Of a DNA stretch of 64,000 bases, positions 8,244-16,751 are shown one piece after another. Numbering within the stretch: the stretch's first letter is position 1; each line of letters opens with the position of its first letter. The DNA comes from Pseudohalocynthiibacter aestuariivivens (GTDB taxonomy: Bacteria > Pseudomonadota > Alphaproteobacteria > Rhodobacterales > Rhodobacteraceae): positions 62,001 to 126,000 of the forward strand of contig NZ_JAGFNU010000001.1 in the NCBI RefSeq assembly GCF_018457175.1. The letters run 5' to 3'. The position numbers and the translations under genes are program-made. Under the pieces are notes generated by a model. The model saw only the letters and a list, made by a program, of their open reading frames with translations, was not told the DNA's origin and did not search any database.

Positions 8244-8340
8244 GCCTCGGTGTCATGGATTAACAGCCCCCACCCAGCCTGTGGCACCGGGGCAAGATCA
8301 ACCAAAGCCCTCACCTCTGTGGTGGGGGCTTTGTCTTTTG
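8244..8340 (+). promoter_or_regulatory. Mutually exclusive hairpins with a terminator: candidate attenuator or small RNA
   Basis: The 455-base gap 8106-8561 holds a structured block. GCCTCGGTG (8244-8252) pairs with CACCGGGGC (8286-8294). A 12-bp stem, 8305-8316 with 8322-8333 (one G-U), is followed by gtctttt and looks like an intrinsic terminator. AGCCCCCACC (8265-8274) is a perfect 10-base complement of the terminator's 3' arm (8322-8331), so it can compete as an anti-terminator. The block ends 222 bases before the frmA start. It is either a conditional terminator in a long frmA leader or a separate small RNA. No known riboswitch class was recognised. Confidence 0.45.
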
Positions 8341-8561
8341 CAGTCTTCCTTAAAACCTGGTCCGAAAACGACAACGCAGTTATGGCGGAGCGCATTGTTG
8401 GCAATGGTTAAATCATAGGGCCGTACTGCGATTCGTGGCATTGGATTGTTGGTCACTTTTAACGATGGGTCGTGACAGCCCAGATTGGCGTCGTCTTTGA
8501 GTTGATAAGTTTCATGGATTCGATCAAAGTGACTCCGAGTTTTAAAAAGGGAGGAGTGACC

Positions 8562-9674
8562 ATGCGCACCCGTGCAGCCGTTGCCTTAGAGGCGGGAAAA
8601 CCGCTTGAGATTATGGAAGTGAACCTTGAAGGCCCGAAGGCGGGCGAGGTTTTGGTTGAAATCAAGGCAACCGGAATTTGCCATACCGACGAGTTTACCC
8701 TTTCAGGGGCTGATCCGGAGGGGCTTTTCCCGGCGATTTTGGGGCACGAGGGTGCAGGTGTGGTTCTGGAAGTTGGGGCTGGTGTGAGCAGCCTGAAACC
8801 CGGCGATCACGTGATCCCGCTCTATACCCCGGAATGTCGCGAATGCGAATATTGCCTTAACCCGAAAACCAACCTGTGCCAGTCGATCCGCAGCACACAG
8901 GGTCAAGGCCTGATGCCGGATGGAACAAGCCGGTTTTCAATGCTCGATGGGACGCCGATCTTGCACTACATGGGGTGTTCAACCTTCTCAAATCATACGG
9001 TTCTGCCGGAAATCGCATTGGCAAAAGTCCGCAAAGACGCGCCATTTGACAAGATTTGCTACATTGGTTGCGGGGTCACCACGGGCATTGGTGCGGTGAT
9101 CAATACAGCAAAAGTAGAAATTGGGTCCAGGGGGATCGTTTTTGGCCTGGGGGGTATCGGTCTCAACGTGATTCAGGGGCTGCGGTTGGCAGGCGCTGAT
9201 CAGATTGTTGGCGTTGACCTGAACCCAACCAAAGTTGAAATGGCAACACGTTTCGGCATGACGGACTTCGTGAACCCAACTGAGGTTGAGGGCGATCTGG
9301 TCGCGCATCTGGTTGAACTGACTGGCGGTGGCGCGGACTATACGTTTGACGCAACAGGAAACGTTGGTGTGATGCGGGCGGCGCTTGAATCTGCGCACAA
9401 GGGCTGGGGTGAAAGCATAATCATTGGCGTTGCACCCGCCGGAGCAGAGATTTCGACCCGACCTTTCCAGCTTGTCACCGGCCGGAGTTGGCGCGGTACA
9501 GCCTTTGGCGGCGCGCGCGGTCGTACCGATGTGCCAAAAATTGTTGATTGGTATATGGCCGGAAAGATCGAGATCGACCCGATGATTACCCATGTGCTGC
9601 CACTGGAGGACATCAACAAAGGCTTCGACTTGATGCACGAAGGCAAATCGATCAGGGCTGTGGTGGAGTTCTAG
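8562..9674 (+). CDS. frmA: S-(hydroxymethyl)glutathione dehydrogenase / class III alcohol dehydrogenase
   Basis: The 370-residue zinc, NAD-dependent enzyme oxidises S-hydroxymethylglutathione (formaldehyde plus glutathione) to S-formylglutathione. Catalytic zinc ligands appear in ATGICHTDE and in the GHEGAG block. The structural zinc cysteines are [15 protein letters not shown]. The Rossmann motif is GLGGIGLN, and [10 protein letters not shown] is typical of class III ADH. The start at 8562 is set by GGGAGGAG 5-12 bases upstream; an in-frame extension to 8472 has no such support. The partner fghA lies 3.2 kb downstream, after tetR, mbfA and an AEC gene. Rhodobacter work calls the gene adhI. 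Confidence 0.95.
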   Translation: MRTRAAVALEAGKPLEIMEVNLEGPKAGEVLVEIKATGICHTDEFTLSGADPEGLFPAILGHEGAGVVLEVGAGVSSLKPGDHVIPLYTPECRECEYCLNPKTNLCQSIRSTQGQGLMPDGTSRFSMLDGTPILHYMGCSTFSNHTVLPEIALAKVRKDAPFDKICYIGCGVTTGIGAVINTAKVEIGSRGIVFGLGGIGLNVIQGLRLAGADQIVGVDLNPTKVEMATRFGMTDFVNPTEVEGDLVAHLVELTGGGADYTFDATGNVGVMRAALESAHKGWGESIIIGVAPAGAEISTRPFQLVTGRSWRGTAFGGARGRTDVPKIVDWYMAGKIEIDPMITHVLPLEDINKGFDLMHEGKSIRAVVEF

Positions 9675-9727
9675 GGACCCAAAGATTTTAACGAGCAGCG
9701 TGTTCCTGTTTTGGAGCGCGCGGTTCG

Positions 9728-10357
9728 TTATCGAGCGTTTTGAGAACCATATCGCGCCATGAACATGTCCACGGTGCCGGCGATGATTTTGTCGATTTCG
9801 GCTTGGGTTGGTACAGAGGTTACGTGGAAACTGACGCGTACCCAGATATCAGTTTTGCAGAGAGCCGCAAACTGATCTGCGGCGAGATCAAGGTCATCTA
9901 TATTCAATTCGCCGCGGCGAACACCGGCGGCGAACAGAATTTTCAGCCTTTCGCGCCCAAGTTCCGGACCGGATTTATAGAATGCCCGAGCGAGTTCAGG
10001 AAAGCGGTCAGATTCTCCGACAGCCAACCTGTGAATGCTTTGAGAGAATGGGCTGATGAGAAAATTAACAAGAATAGATGCGGCAACCGTCAGCAGCTCA
10101 TCAATGGGTTTGTCGCATTTTTCCAGATCAAACGCGGCATCTGCCTGCTTCAAGCATTGTTCTTTGCAAATTTCCAGAAACAGGATGCGCTTGTCAGGAA
10201 AGTAACTGTAGAGCGTAGCCTTTGAAACGCCAGCTTCGCGTGCAATGTCGTCAACGCTTGCGCCTTCAAAGCCGTCTCTTAAAAAAACATTGCGCGCGCC
10301 TTCAATCACCTGATCGAATTTTCGACCTTTTCGAATGGTGCCAACGTCCGCGTTCAT
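9728..10357 (-). CDS. TetR/AcrR family transcriptional regulator
   Basis: The 209-residue repressor has an N-terminal TetR HTH: ASVDDIAREAGVSKATLYSYF at about residues 34-54. A helical ligand-binding domain follows. The palindrome AACTGATCAGTT lies 32 bases upstream of its ATG and related palindromes lie before the small exported-protein gene just upstream. The regulator therefore probably controls itself and that gene. The two are on the same strand, 110 bases apart. The ligand is unknown, but TetR proteins of this type often govern efflux or stress functions. Confidence 0.9.
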   Translation of the reverse strand: MNADVGTIRKGRKFDQVIEGARNVFLRDGFEGASVDDIAREAGVSKATLYSYFPDKRILFLEICKEQCLKQADAAFDLEKCDKPIDELLTVAASILVNFLISPFSQSIHRLAVGESDRFPELARAFYKSGPELGRERLKILFAAGVRRGELNIDDLDLAADQFAALCKTDIWVRVSFHVTSVPTQAEIDKIIAGTVDMFMARYGSQNAR

Positions 10358-10388
10358 ATGTTTTCCCCTAGGATCACGGACAAGTATA

Positions 10389-10400
10389 AACTGATCAGTT
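10389..10400. promoter_or_regulatory. Perfect 12-bp palindrome upstream of tetR (candidate operator)
   Basis: AACTGATCAGTT is perfectly self-complementary and sits 32 bases upstream of the TetR start. Two similar sequences occur at 10661-10672 and 10684-10695. Recurrence around a TetR gene suggests the TetR binding site. Confidence 0.6.
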
Positions 10401-10467
10401 CAATTCCAACAAGGCGACAAAAACACCCAATCAAACCATATCGCTACTGAAGCAGGCATATCTTTGG

Positions 10468-10644
10468 TTATTTGTCTTTGGTGTCGGGCTTTGTGACTTC
10501 GGTTGGTTGAAAAGTACCCTGATCCGCACCATCAGATTCTGGGTAGGTCAGAGTAGGGAATTCTACGCTCAAGTTTCCTGCGCTGGCAGGTATGGCAGCG
10601 ATTGTAACTGCAAGGATAAAGGCGGACGTTTTGAGTATGGACAT
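10468..10644 (-). CDS. Small exported protein of 58 residues
   Basis: On the minus strand an ATG at 10644 opens a 58-codon frame ending TAA at 10468. Residues 1-22 form a clear Sec signal peptide: a short basic start (MSILK), a hydrophobic core (FILAVTIAAI) and an AxA cleavage site (PASA-GN). The mature part is only about 36 residues, hydrophilic, and ends KPDTKDK. Candidate TetR operators lie 17-51 bases upstream of the ATG, and tetR follows 110 bases downstream. I know no family for it. It might be a remnant of an exported component or a genuine small periplasmic protein. The signal peptide makes chance unlikely. Confidence 0.6.
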   Translation of the reverse strand: MSILKTSAFILAVTIAAIPASAGNLSVEFPTLTYPESDGADQGTFQPTEVTKPDTKDK

Positions 10645-10657
10645 TGCTGATCACTTT

Positions 10658-10700
10658 CTAAACCGATTAGTTCACTTTATCTAAACTGATTAGTTTAGAA
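10658..10700. promoter_or_regulatory. Tandem near-palindromes, candidate TetR operators
   Basis: AACCGATTAGTT (10661-10672) and AACTGATTAGTT (10684-10695) are spaced 23 bases apart, start to start. The second is embedded in a longer near-palindrome, TCTAAACTGATTAGTTTAGA (10680-10699). Both resemble the perfect site at 10389. They lie at the expected promoter of the small exported-protein gene and 60-130 bases upstream of mbfA on the other strand. Confidence 0.55.
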
Positions 10701-10762
10701 TTCAAGTGCATACTTCGAAAATTCGCGGTGATTTGCCTTGAATTTGGCGGGTGGATTGATAC

Positions 10763-10779
10763 TTTAGAACAATTCTAAA
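10763..10779 (+). promoter_or_regulatory. Irr box (iron control element) of mbfA
   Basis: TTTAGAA (10763-10769), CAA, TTCTAAA (10773-10779) is a perfect match to the inverted-repeat ICE motif bound by Irr in alphaproteobacteria. Irr is known to repress mbfA under low iron in Agrobacterium and Bradyrhizobium. Here the box ends only 11 bases before the mbfA ATG and overlaps the ribosome-binding region (aaaagg), so Irr would occlude the promoter core or the very start of the transcript. Confidence 0.85.
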
Positions 10780-10790
10780 AGGAAAAAGTT

Positions 10791-11768
10791 ATGATCCCCG
10801 GATTTAGCCAGCGCCGTCGCTTTTCAGATTTGACCGAGCAGGAAATTATCGCTCTTGCCATTTCATCAGAAGAAGATGACGCTCGGATTTATCGAACGTA
10901 TGCGGAGCGCCTAAGGGCGGATTACCCTGCTTCGTCTGCAGTATTTGACGGCATGGCTGTTGAAGAGCAGGAACATCACCGAAGGCTCATAGAACTTCAT
11001 CAGGAACGATTTGGTGACGTCATACCGCTGATCCGCCGCGAACATGTTTCTGGCTTTTATGCGCGCAGACCTGTCTGGCTTGTCGAGAACCTTGGCCTTG
11101 AAAGAATGCGGGACGAAGCTGCCCGTATGGAACACGACGCCGCAGAATTCTACACGAAGGCTGCGGGCAGGATGACAGACGCAACAACGCGCAAGTTGCT
11201 GAGTGATCTGGCGGCGGCAGAAGCAAGCCACGAACACTCTGCCCAATCGTTGCAAGACGAGCATCTGACAGAGGATGCAAAATCTGACGAAGATCGCGCA
11301 GCGCACCGCCAATTCATACTGACCTGGGTTCAGCCCGGGCTTGCCGGTTTGATGGACGGGTCCGTTTCGACCCTGGCGCCGATTTTCGCCGTGGCCTTTG
11401 CGACCCATGATACACACACAACATTTCTGGTTGGCCTTGCCGCGTCAGTTGGTGCCGGTATTTCGATGGGCTTCACCGAAGCAGCCTCGGATGATGGAGA
11501 ACTGTCAGGGCGTGGATCACCGTTAAAACGTGGAATAGCAGCCGGGGTCATGACCACGATTGGCGGTCTGGGACATGCGCTACCTTATCTGATACCGGAT
11601 TTTTGGACCGCAACGATTATTGCTTTGATCGTGGTGTTTATTGAGTTGTGGGCGATCGCCTGGATCCAGAACAAATTCATGGAAACACCGTTTTTGCGCG
11701 CGACATTTCAGGTGGTTCTCGGGGGTGCTTTGGTCTTTGCAGCGGGGGCGTTAATTGGGGGTGGTTAA
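10791..11768 (+). CDS. mbfA: Membrane-bound ferritin / iron exporter MbfA
   Basis: The 325-residue protein has two parts. Residues 12-165 are a ferritin-like domain with diiron-type residues (SSEEDDARIY, AVEEQEHHRRL, MEHDAAEFY, EASHEHS). Residues 175-325 are a VIT1/CCC1-like membrane domain with about five segments (GLMDGSVSTLAPIFA, GLAASVGAGISMGFTEA). MbfA exports ferrous iron from the cytoplasm and protects against iron and peroxide stress. A perfect Irr box precedes it. It is divergent from the tetR module and is followed 58 bases later by an AEC transporter gene. Confidence 0.93.
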   Translation: MIPGFSQRRRFSDLTEQEIIALAISSEEDDARIYRTYAERLRADYPASSAVFDGMAVEEQEHHRRLIELHQERFGDVIPLIRREHVSGFYARRPVWLVENLGLERMRDEAARMEHDAAEFYTKAAGRMTDATTRKLLSDLAAAEASHEHSAQSLQDEHLTEDAKSDEDRAAHRQFILTWVQPGLAGLMDGSVSTLAPIFAVAFATHDTHTTFLVGLAASVGAGISMGFTEAASDDGELSGRGSPLKRGIAAGVMTTIGGLGHALPYLIPDFWTATIIALIVVFIELWAIAWIQNKFMETPFLRATFQVVLGGALVFAAGALIGGG

Positions 11769-11826
11769 ACCGACCATTGCCACAGATACGCGTACGCGAT
11801 AGGCCTCGGACAAGGCGGCGCGAACC

Positions 11827-12753
11827 ATGATCCAGATTTTCTTTAAGACACTTCCATTTTTTGCGCTGATCGGTCTTGGGTACTGGGCGTGCAGAACGCG
11901 GTTCTTCACGGAAGAAGCAGCCGCTTATCTAACTAAATTTGTGTTTTATTTTGCTCTGTCGGCCATGCTTTTTCGCTTTGCGGCCAGTCTGCCAATCTCC
12001 GAAGTTTTTGATACGCAATTTGCATACGCGTATTTGGCAGGATGTTTCACGGTCTATTTTTTGTTCACCGCAGTTGCCTTGTTTCGCGGAATTGGCATCG
12101 AGGAAGCCGCGATAGAGGCCCAATGTTCAGTGATCGGGAACGTAGGTTTTCTGGGCGTGCCGATGCTGGTTGTTTTATTGGGTGAAGCTGCGGCAGGGTC
12201 AGTCTTACTGATACTTGCGATTGATCTGATCGTCTTTTCCAGCCTTATTGTCATCCTCATAACAGGCGGCCGCGATGGGCGCATGTCGTTTGGAATGCTG
12301 CGAACTGTGGGCCTTGGGCTGCTCAAGAACCCAATGATTGTGTCGATAAGCCTTGGTTTGATTTGTTCGGGATTATCATTACCAATCCCTGCGCCTGTAG
12401 ACGAATTCTTGTCAATTTTGGGCGCTGCTGCAACGCCTGGCGCTTTGTTTGCGATTGGCGCGTCGCTTGCTGGTAAATCTGCAGAACGCCTGTCGGTTGC
12501 CAGTTGGTTGAGTTTTGGAAAATTGGTGCTTCACCCCATTGCCGTCGCGTTCTTTGCGTTGATGGTTTTTGACGTCGATCAGTTCTCTGCATACGTTATG
12601 ATTTCGGCGGCCGCGTTACCTGTGGCTGGAAACGTCTACATTCTGGCACAACACTATGGTGTTGCACCGCAACGGGTATCAGCCTCGATCCTGATCTCTA
12701 CAGCGATCAGCGTGTTAACTGTGAGCTTGGTCATTGCGGTCTTGCAAGGATAA
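11827..12753 (+). CDS. AEC family transporter (auxin efflux carrier-like)
   Basis: The 308-residue integral inner-membrane protein has about ten hydrophobic segments in the two five-helix halves typical of the AEC family. It opens with LPFFALIGLGYWACR and contains the conserved NVGFLGVPMLVVLLGE and LKNPMIVSISLGL blocks. The family moves organic acids such as malate or malonate. No substrate can be assigned. It lies between mbfA and fghA on the same strand; the 158-base gap to fghA suggests a separate promoter for the latter. Confidence 0.88.
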   Translation: MIQIFFKTLPFFALIGLGYWACRTRFFTEEAAAYLTKFVFYFALSAMLFRFAASLPISEVFDTQFAYAYLAGCFTVYFLFTAVALFRGIGIEEAAIEAQCSVIGNVGFLGVPMLVVLLGEAAAGSVLLILAIDLIVFSSLIVILITGGRDGRMSFGMLRTVGLGLLKNPMIVSISLGLICSGLSLPIPAPVDEFLSILGAAATPGALFAIGASLAGKSAERLSVASWLSFGKLVLHPIAVAFFALMVFDVDQFSAYVMISAAALPVAGNVYILAQHYGVAPQRVSASILISTAISVLTVSLVIAVLQG

Positions 12754-12911
12754 ACACGCCGAAGGTTTCATAAAAGATCGAAGTTCGATTTGTCGGTTGG
12801 CGTAAGTGATCTGTCGATTGTATCGGTCCCAAAGAATGTAAATACAGTTTAGGTTTGTCTCATACGCACGTCCTGTTAGTAGAGGGCAACGCGATAAAAA
12901 GGGGCGATCCA

Positions 12912-13745
12912 ATGGAAACCATCTCTGAAAACAAATGCTTTGGTGGCACACAGGGTGTCTATAGCCACACATCAGCAGTGTGCGGTTGTGAAATGACGTA
13001 CGGGTTGTTCCTGCCGGAAGAGGTGGAATTTGGCCCGGTTCCGGTTCTTTGGTATTTGTCCGGGCTAACCTGCACCCACGAAAATGCGATGGTCAAAGCA
13101 GGAGCGCAAGCCTGGGCGGCTGAGCAGGGCATTGCTTTGGTTTTTCCAGACACATCCCCTCGTGGTGACGGTGTTGCTGATGACGATGCCTTTGATCTGG
13201 GCCAAGGCGCGGGTTTCTATGTGAACGCGACAGAGGCACCATGGGCACCACATTTTCAGATGTGGGATTATGTGACAGAAGAGCTTCCCGCACTCTTGTT
13301 TGAAAACTTTGCGATCGATGAAGCGCGCCAAAGCATCACTGGCCACTCGATGGGTGGCCATGGTGCATTGACGATTGCGATGAATTTACCAGAACGTTTT
13401 CGTTCTGTTTCAGCCTTTTCACCAATTGCCAATCCGACCAAATCTGATTGGGGCCGCAACCAGTTAACGGCGTATCTTGGCTCGGACGAAGGCAAATGGG
13501 CAGCCAATGATGCAAGCCTGCTGATGCGCGAAAAAGGTTTTCCCGGTCCGGTTCTGATTGATCAGGGAACAGAGGATCAGTTTCTTGACCTGTTAAAGCC
13601 GGAGGCTTTGGCAGACGCAATCGCGACACGTCGGCAAGAAGCAATTGTTCGGATGCAAAAAGGGTATGACCACAGCTATTTCTTCATTTCCACCTTCATG
13701 GAAGACCACGTGAATTTCCATGCAGAAGCTCTCTATGCGGGGTAA
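12912..13745 (+). CDS. fghA: S-formylglutathione hydrolase
   Basis: The 277-residue serine hydrolase releases formate and glutathione from S-formylglutathione, the second step after FrmA. The esterase-D fold motifs are clear: oxyanion region LSGLTCTHEN, nucleophile Ser146 in GHSMGGHG, Asp222 in QGTEDQFL, and His254 in YDHSYFF. ATG 12912 is chosen because it gives the family length and has GGGG upstream; an in-frame extension to 12855 adds unrelated residues. Three bases separate its stop from sthA, so formaldehyde oxidation and transhydrogenase are likely co-expressed. Confidence 0.95.
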   Translation: METISENKCFGGTQGVYSHTSAVCGCEMTYGLFLPEEVEFGPVPVLWYLSGLTCTHENAMVKAGAQAWAAEQGIALVFPDTSPRGDGVADDDAFDLGQGAGFYVNATEAPWAPHFQMWDYVTEELPALLFENFAIDEARQSITGHSMGGHGALTIAMNLPERFRSVSAFSPIANPTKSDWGRNQLTAYLGSDEGKWAANDASLLMREKGFPGPVLIDQGTEDQFLDLLKPEALADAIATRRQEAIVRMQKGYDHSYFFISTFMEDHVNFHAEALYAG

Positions 13746-13748
13746 ATC

Positions 13749-15182
13749 ATGAGCCATTATGATCTGATCGTTATCGGAAGCGGCCCTGCGGGTCGCGCCG
13801 CCGCTATTCAGGCTGGAAAGCTTAAGCGCAACGTTTTGGTGGTTGAACGCAGCGGGCGAATGGGCGGCGTATCTGTTCATACAGGGACGATTCCATCAAA
13901 AACGCTCCGCGAAACGGTGTTGAACCTGTCAGGCTGGCGCGAACGCAGTTTTTATGGCCGTTCCTACCGGGTGAAAGACCAGATCAATGCGGGCGACCTG
14001 AAGGCCCGTATGCACATGACTTTGGACCATGAAGTCGATGTTCTGGAACATCAGTTTGCCCGTAATCATGTAACAACGGTCGAAGGTGTGGCACGTTTTG
14101 TCGGCGAACATGACATCGAGATTACGAACGAAACTGGCGAAGTTAGCCGGCTTACTGCTGACAGATTTCTGATTTCGACAGGGACGCGCCCCTATCGACC
14201 CGAGTATGTGCCGTTTAACGGCACCAATATTCTGGACAGTGATGAGTTTCTTGAACTGTCACAAATTCCCCGAAGCCTGATTGTTGTTGGGGCCGGTGTT
14301 ATTGGGGTGGAATACGCCACGATGTTCGCAGCCCTTGATGTGCGGGTCACATTGGTTGAGCCGCGTGAAACATTCCTCGATTTCATCGATAAAACTCTGA
14401 TTGGCGAGTTTACCCACCAGGTGCGCGAAAACGGTTTGGATCTGCGCCTTGGCTCTGAGATCGAGAAGGTCGAGGATAAGGGTGAGTTCGTTGAAATCTC
14501 GCTCGACAACGGTCGGCATGTCCGCGCTGAAATGTTGCTATTTGCCGCCGGGCGTCTCGGGGCTACGGGTGAACTCAATCTGAAAGCCGCCGGGTTAGAG
14601 ACTGATCATCGAGGTCGCTTGGAAGTGGATCGGAAAAGCTATCAGACAAAGGTGCCACATATCTACGCAGCCGGTGATGTGATTGGTCACCCAAGTCTTG
14701 CGTCGACGGCATTACAACAAGGCCGCGTTGCCGCATGTCACGCCCTTGATACGCCAACGCTCAAGGAAAGCCCGTGGTTCCCCTACGGCATCTATTCCGT
14801 TCCTGAAATTTCCACCTGCGGCATGTCCGAGGAAGAGGCGCAGCAACGTGGCATTCCTTACGAGGTTGGCACCGCACGCTTTCGCGAAACATCGCGCGGT
14901 CAAATCATGGGGCTTGATCATGGAATGCTGAAAATGCTGGTGTCGCTTAAAACGCGCCGTCTGCTTGGTGTTCAGATTATGGGGGAAGGTGCGACGGAAC
15001 TTATTCACATCGCCCAAGCAGTTTTGAACCTGAAAGGCACCGTGGATTATTTCGTGCAGAATACATTCAACTACCCGACATTGGCAGAAGCTTACAAAAT
15101 CGCCGGGCTTGATGCGTTTAACAGAATGCCGATACCCGAAGAGTACCGGGTAAAACCCAAGCCACAGAAAGCAGCAGAGTGA
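13749..15182 (+). CDS. sthA: Soluble pyridine nucleotide transhydrogenase
   Basis: The 477-residue FAD enzyme of the pyridine nucleotide-disulfide family has [16 protein letters not shown] (FAD), [15 protein letters not shown] (NAD) and [15 protein letters not shown]. The redox-active disulfide found in lipoamide dehydrogenases is absent: the CIPSK region reads [15 protein letters not shown] with neither cysteine. The missing disulfide supports transhydrogenase (NADPH to NAD) rather than disulfide reductase. It follows fghA by three bases and overlaps the next gene by four (GTGA). It may balance the NADH made by formaldehyde oxidation. Confidence 0.92.
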   Translation: MSHYDLIVIGSGPAGRAAAIQAGKLKRNVLVVERSGRMGGVSVHTGTIPSKTLRETVLNLSGWRERSFYGRSYRVKDQINAGDLKARMHMTLDHEVDVLEHQFARNHVTTVEGVARFVGEHDIEITNETGEVSRLTADRFLISTGTRPYRPEYVPFNGTNILDSDEFLELSQIPRSLIVVGAGVIGVEYATMFAALDVRVTLVEPRETFLDFIDKTLIGEFTHQVRENGLDLRLGSEIEKVEDKGEFVEISLDNGRHVRAEMLLFAAGRLGATGELNLKAAGLETDHRGRLEVDRKSYQTKVPHIYAAGDVIGHPSLASTALQQGRVAACHALDTPTLKESPWFPYGIYSVPEISTCGMSEEEAQQRGIPYEVGTARFRETSRGQIMGLDHGMLKMLVSLKTRRLLGVQIMGEGATELIHIAQAVLNLKGTVDYFVQNTFNYPTLAEAYKIAGLDAFNRMPIPEEYRVKPKPQKAAE

Positions 15183-15631
15183 GCGCGATTTACGTTGATG
15201 CAGACGCCTGCCCTGTGAAGGCCGAGGCAGAACGTGTCGCTACCCGTCACAAGCTTACGATGTATGTCGTTTCAAATGGCGGTATCCGGCCGTCTCCAAA
15301 TCCGTTAGTTGAAACGGTGATCGTACCGGATGGTCCTGATGTAGCCGATATGTGGATCGCAGAGCGCGCTGGGCGCGGTGATGTGGTCGTGACAGGCGAT
15401 ATTCCCCTGGCGGCGAAATGCGTTGCATCTGGCGCGCGCGTCTTGCGTCACAATGGTGAAGCGCTGACCGAGGCGAATATCGGCAATCAGCTAGCAACGC
15501 GTGACTTGATGACAGATCTGCGCGCGGCGGACCCGTTTCGCCAAGGAGGCGGTCGACCTTTTTCGAAGGCTGACAGGTCGCGGTTTCTGGATGCGTTGGA
15601 GCGTGAAGTCCGGGTAGCACTTCAGGCATAG
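15179..15631 (+). CDS. UPF0178 / YaiI-YqxD family protein (DUF188)
   Basis: The 150-residue protein has the family hallmarks [18 protein letters not shown] at the N-terminus and [20 protein letters not shown] in the middle, a PIN-like acidic pattern suggesting a nuclease-type fold. Function is not established. The GTG start at 15179 overlaps the sthA stop (GTGA), so translation is coupled to sthA. Confidence 0.93.
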   Translation: MSAIYVDADACPVKAEAERVATRHKLTMYVVSNGGIRPSPNPLVETVIVPDGPDVADMWIAERAGRGDVVVTGDIPLAAKCVASGARVLRHNGEALTEANIGNQLATRDLMTDLRAADPFRQGGGRPFSKADRSRFLDALEREVRVALQA

Positions 15632-15717
15632 CCCACCCGCGATTTAGCGACAGCTATGTCGCGGACGGAACAGCAGCCTGGCGGGTTTTGGGTCAATCAA
15701 GTTGTATAGGAGCCGTT

Positions 15718-16686
15718 TTGACTTTCGCAACAACTCAGCAAAAAACATCTTTGGGTGCTATTTGGGCGCTCTTCGCTGTGATGTGTTTTTCAGTCAATGA
15801 CGTGACGATCAAGTTTCTGAGTGGTGATTATGCCCTGCACCAGATTGTACTGATCCGCTCTTTTGTCGGTATGGCTGTTTTGCTGGCTGTAATTATGCCG
15901 CTGGAAGGTGGGTATCACCTTATTAAGACACGGCGGTTGGGGCTGCACATTATCCGCGGACTCTGCGTTGTTTTTGCGAATATGACCTTCTTTCTGGGCC
16001 TTTCAGTATTGCCGTTGGCCGATGCAGTCGCTGTCTTTTTTATTAGCCCGATGATCATCACAACCTTGTCGGTGTTGGTTTTGAAGGAAAAGGTCGGGCT
16101 GTTTCGCTGGGGAGCGGTTATTGTCGGTATGCTCGGTGTGCTGGTGATGTTTCGCCCGGGTGGCGAAAGCTTCAGGTTGGCGCTTTTATTGCCGTTTGCT
16201 GCCGCCTTTGGGTACGCCTTTCTGCATATTCTGACACGCTTTATTGGCGGAACAGAACGTGCATCAACCATGGCATTTTACATTCAGTTTGTTTTTATAA
16301 TCGTCAGCGGGTTGATTGGCTTGATGTTGGGCGATGGGAAGTTTGCGGGTGGGGATGAACCGATGCTGGAGTTTCTGTTTCGCAGCTGGGTCTGGCCGGC
16401 AGTATCGGATTATCCTTTGCTGGGCCTAATCGGGGCGACCAGTGCAATGGGTGGTTATTTTATCAGTCAGGCCTATCGACTTTCAGAAGCCAGCCTTATT
16501 GCGCCCATGGAGTATGGCGCGCTGGTCGCGGCAATATTCTTTGGAGTTGTTGTTTTTGGCGAATGGCCGGATTTCGTAAGCTGGTTTGGTATTGTTCTGA
16601 TCGCAGGGGCCGGGTTATGCGTGATCTGGCGCGAGTCAGTGCTGAACAAACGCCAGCGTGCAGCCCTTCCACGGTCAAAGCATTAG
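15718..16686 (+). CDS. EamA/DMT family transporter
   Basis: The inner-membrane protein has two EamA repeats (about residues 12-140 and 155-300) and ten predicted segments, for example IVLIRSFVGMAVLLAV and PLADAVAVFFISPMII. The family exports metabolites such as amino acids or nucleosides. The start is set at TTG 15718 because AGGAG lies five bases upstream; an in-frame TTG at 15688 has no such site. The substrate is unknown. It stands 65 bases upstream of the HAD gene. Confidence 0.88.
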   Translation: MTFATTQQKTSLGAIWALFAVMCFSVNDVTIKFLSGDYALHQIVLIRSFVGMAVLLAVIMPLEGGYHLIKTRRLGLHIIRGLCVVFANMTFFLGLSVLPLADAVAVFFISPMIITTLSVLVLKEKVGLFRWGAVIVGMLGVLVMFRPGGESFRLALLLPFAAAFGYAFLHILTRFIGGTERASTMAFYIQFVFIIVSGLIGLMLGDGKFAGGDEPMLEFLFRSWVWPAVSDYPLLGLIGATSAMGGYFISQAYRLSEASLIAPMEYGALVAAIFFGVVVFGEWPDFVSWFGIVLIAGAGLCVIWRESVLNKRQRAALPRSKH

Positions 16687-16751
16687 AACTGGTTTCGCTG
16701 CAATCCGTTAGCGGTTAAAGCGGTTTGCAAATCGAGAACAAGGGAATTTCA

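Noticed and set aside
8216-8404. 62-codon minus-strand frame in the gap before frmA
   Set aside because: It coincides with the hairpin block, has no ribosome site, and reads like structured RNA rather than protein.
8988-9638. 216-codon open frame antisense to frmA
   Set aside because: It lies wholly within a well-supported gene, has no ribosome site, and its composition (many Cys, His, Asn) is that of a reversed coding strand.
13749-15182. Reading sthA as lipoamide dehydrogenase or mercuric reductase
   Set aside because: Both redox cysteines of the CxxxxC motif are absent, which rules out a disulfide reductase mechanism.
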